Source: Thalassomonas viridans (GTDB lineage Bacteria; Pseudomonadota; Gammaproteobacteria; Enterobacterales; Alteromonadaceae). From it: a stretch of 64,000 bases of DNA. Below, piece by piece: positions 63,291-64,000 of this stretch. The stretch is from positions 3,782,001 through 3,846,000 of the forward strand of contig NZ_CP059733.1 of assembly GCF_000948985.2 (NCBI RefSeq), in the 5' to 3' direction. The notes below the pieces were generated by a model, which was given only the letters and a program-made list of their open reading frames with translations, was not told the DNA's origin and ran no database searches. Made by a program: the position numbers and the translations under genes. Numbering within the stretch: the first letter of the stretch is position 1; the number at the start of each line of letters is the position of its first letter.

Positions 63291-64000
63291 AATTCACTAC
63301 TCTTGTTTCAACATGGCGGTTTTGCAGCTCAAGAAAACATTTCTGTAAAATATTCTGCGCTACTGTCATACGGTATTTATCGGATGCCCGGACATCGGAC
63401 ATCGGCTGGAAATCCTGAGCCAGGGCCTGTTTCGCCGCATCTATGGTACTTTGCGTCCACGGCTGCCCTTTCAGTGCAGCCTCACAGGCAACCGCCCTTT
63501 TCGGAATCGCCGCCATACCGCCATAGGCGATGGACACGCTTTTCACGCTATCATCTTCGACTTCGATGGATATCGCCGCCAACACCGCGGAGATATCATC
63601 ATCGAGGCGTTTGGAAATCTTATAGACCTTACATTCCTGGCCGGCTTTGACCTTGGGAATGGTGATATCCTGGATAAATTCCGACTCTGCCAGGTCGGTC
63701 ATTTTATAACCTTTAAAATAATCCTCTACCGGCATTTCCCGGGTGCTGTCGCCACGCCTTAAGGTCATGGTTGCTCCTAAGGCGATCAGCGCCGGCGGCA
63801 TGTCGCCGATAGGAGAAGCATTGCCGATATTGCCCCCCAAGGTGCCGTTGTTGCGGATCTGGGTAGAGCCGATACGCTCTATCATTGCCCCCAGCTCGGG
63901 ATAGTGGTGATGCAATACCGGCGTAAACAAACTGTAGGGCACGGCAGAGCCGACGATAATGCTGTCCTCGGTTTCCCTGAGGCTATTCAGCTCTTTGACA
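63283..64000 (-). CDS. xdhA: Xanthine dehydrogenase, FAD/iron-sulfur subunit (partial)
   Basis: The frame is open to the right window edge; the visible 239 or so codons are the 3' part. They show the FAD-binding domain (IIVGSAVPYS, GAMIERIGSTQIRNNGTLGG, NIGNASPIGDMPPALIALGA) and the CO-dehydrogenase flavoprotein C-terminal domain (ISKRLDDDISAVLAAISIEV). The N-terminal 2Fe-2S domains and the start lie outside. It transfers electrons from the molybdenum site to NAD+. Confidence 0.94.
   Translation of the reverse strand, partial: VKELNSLRETEDSIIVGSAVPYSLFTPVLHHHYPELGAMIERIGSTQIRNNGTLGGNIGNASPIGDMPPALIALGATMTLRRGDSTREMPVEDYFKGYKMTDLAESEFIQDITIPKVKAGQECKVYKISKRLDDDISAVLAAISIEVEDDSVKSVSIAYGGMAAIPKRAVACEAALKGQPWTQSTIDAAKQALAQDFQPMSDVRASDKYRMTVAQNILQKCFLELQNRHVETRVVNYA

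Overview
The window looks like chromosome from a marine gammaproteobacterium of the Alteromonadales, probably Thalassomonas- or Colwellia-like. This is inferred from gene content (apbC/metG and yvcK/dcd neighbourhoods, TrhO, RcsF, TrmO, a reprolysin-type secreted protease with a PPC domain) and from protein style. No 16S gene is present, so the genus is not proven.

Layout. (1) 1-6677, plus strand: one operon made of the tail of a small hydrophobic peptide gene, a hairpin, an M50 intramembrane-type metalloprotease, a ThiF/E1-like enzyme fused to a membrane domain, a Yip1-like membrane protein, and a MacA/MacB-type ABC exporter in three genes. I read it as a candidate peptide maturation and export system. 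(2) 6.7-16.6 kb, accessory: an ORF-less group II intron sitting on a terminator, small membrane proteins, an SOS-controlled umuDC operon whose umuD is broken by an 11-bp duplication, an IS66-family element, and two copies of an undescribed two-gene module (10.8-11.3 and 16.0-16.5 kb). (3) 16.7-19.2 kb: a large secreted protein. (4) 19.7-21.4 kb: thirteen tRNA genes, nine Glu(UUC) and four Ala(GGC), behind one strong promoter. (5) 22-29.4 kb: a heme-sensor GGDEF-EAL protein, then housekeeping genes yvcK, dcd, apbC and metG. (6) 29.5-36.3 kb: an acidic coiled-coil exported protein, a binding protein/histidine kinase/response regulator set, and an exported protein behind two palindromes. (7) 36.6-50.2 kb: trhO, a TfoX C-terminal domain protein, a secreted metalloprotease, an orphan RiPP-like precursor, a symporter fused to a binding protein, rcsF, trmO, a DMT transporter, and assorted hydrolases. 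(8) 50.3-64 kb, minus strand: purine catabolism.

How the genes work together. The right-hand end encodes a nearly complete route from adenine, guanine and xanthine to malate: adenine deaminase-like protein, guanine deaminase, xanthine dehydrogenase (xdhABC), membrane urate hydroxylase PuuD, UraH, UraD, allantoicase, ureidoglycolate lyase, and malate synthase G to consume the glyoxylate. A TetR regulator lies inside the block. The allantoinase step is not intact here; what looks like the last 30 or so codons of such a gene remains between xdhC and the allantoicase gene. Tandem duplications recur across the window: 11 bp in umuD, 18 bp in the kinase, 33 bp in the secreted propeller protein, 51 bp before a terminator, and 132 bp in the tRNA array.
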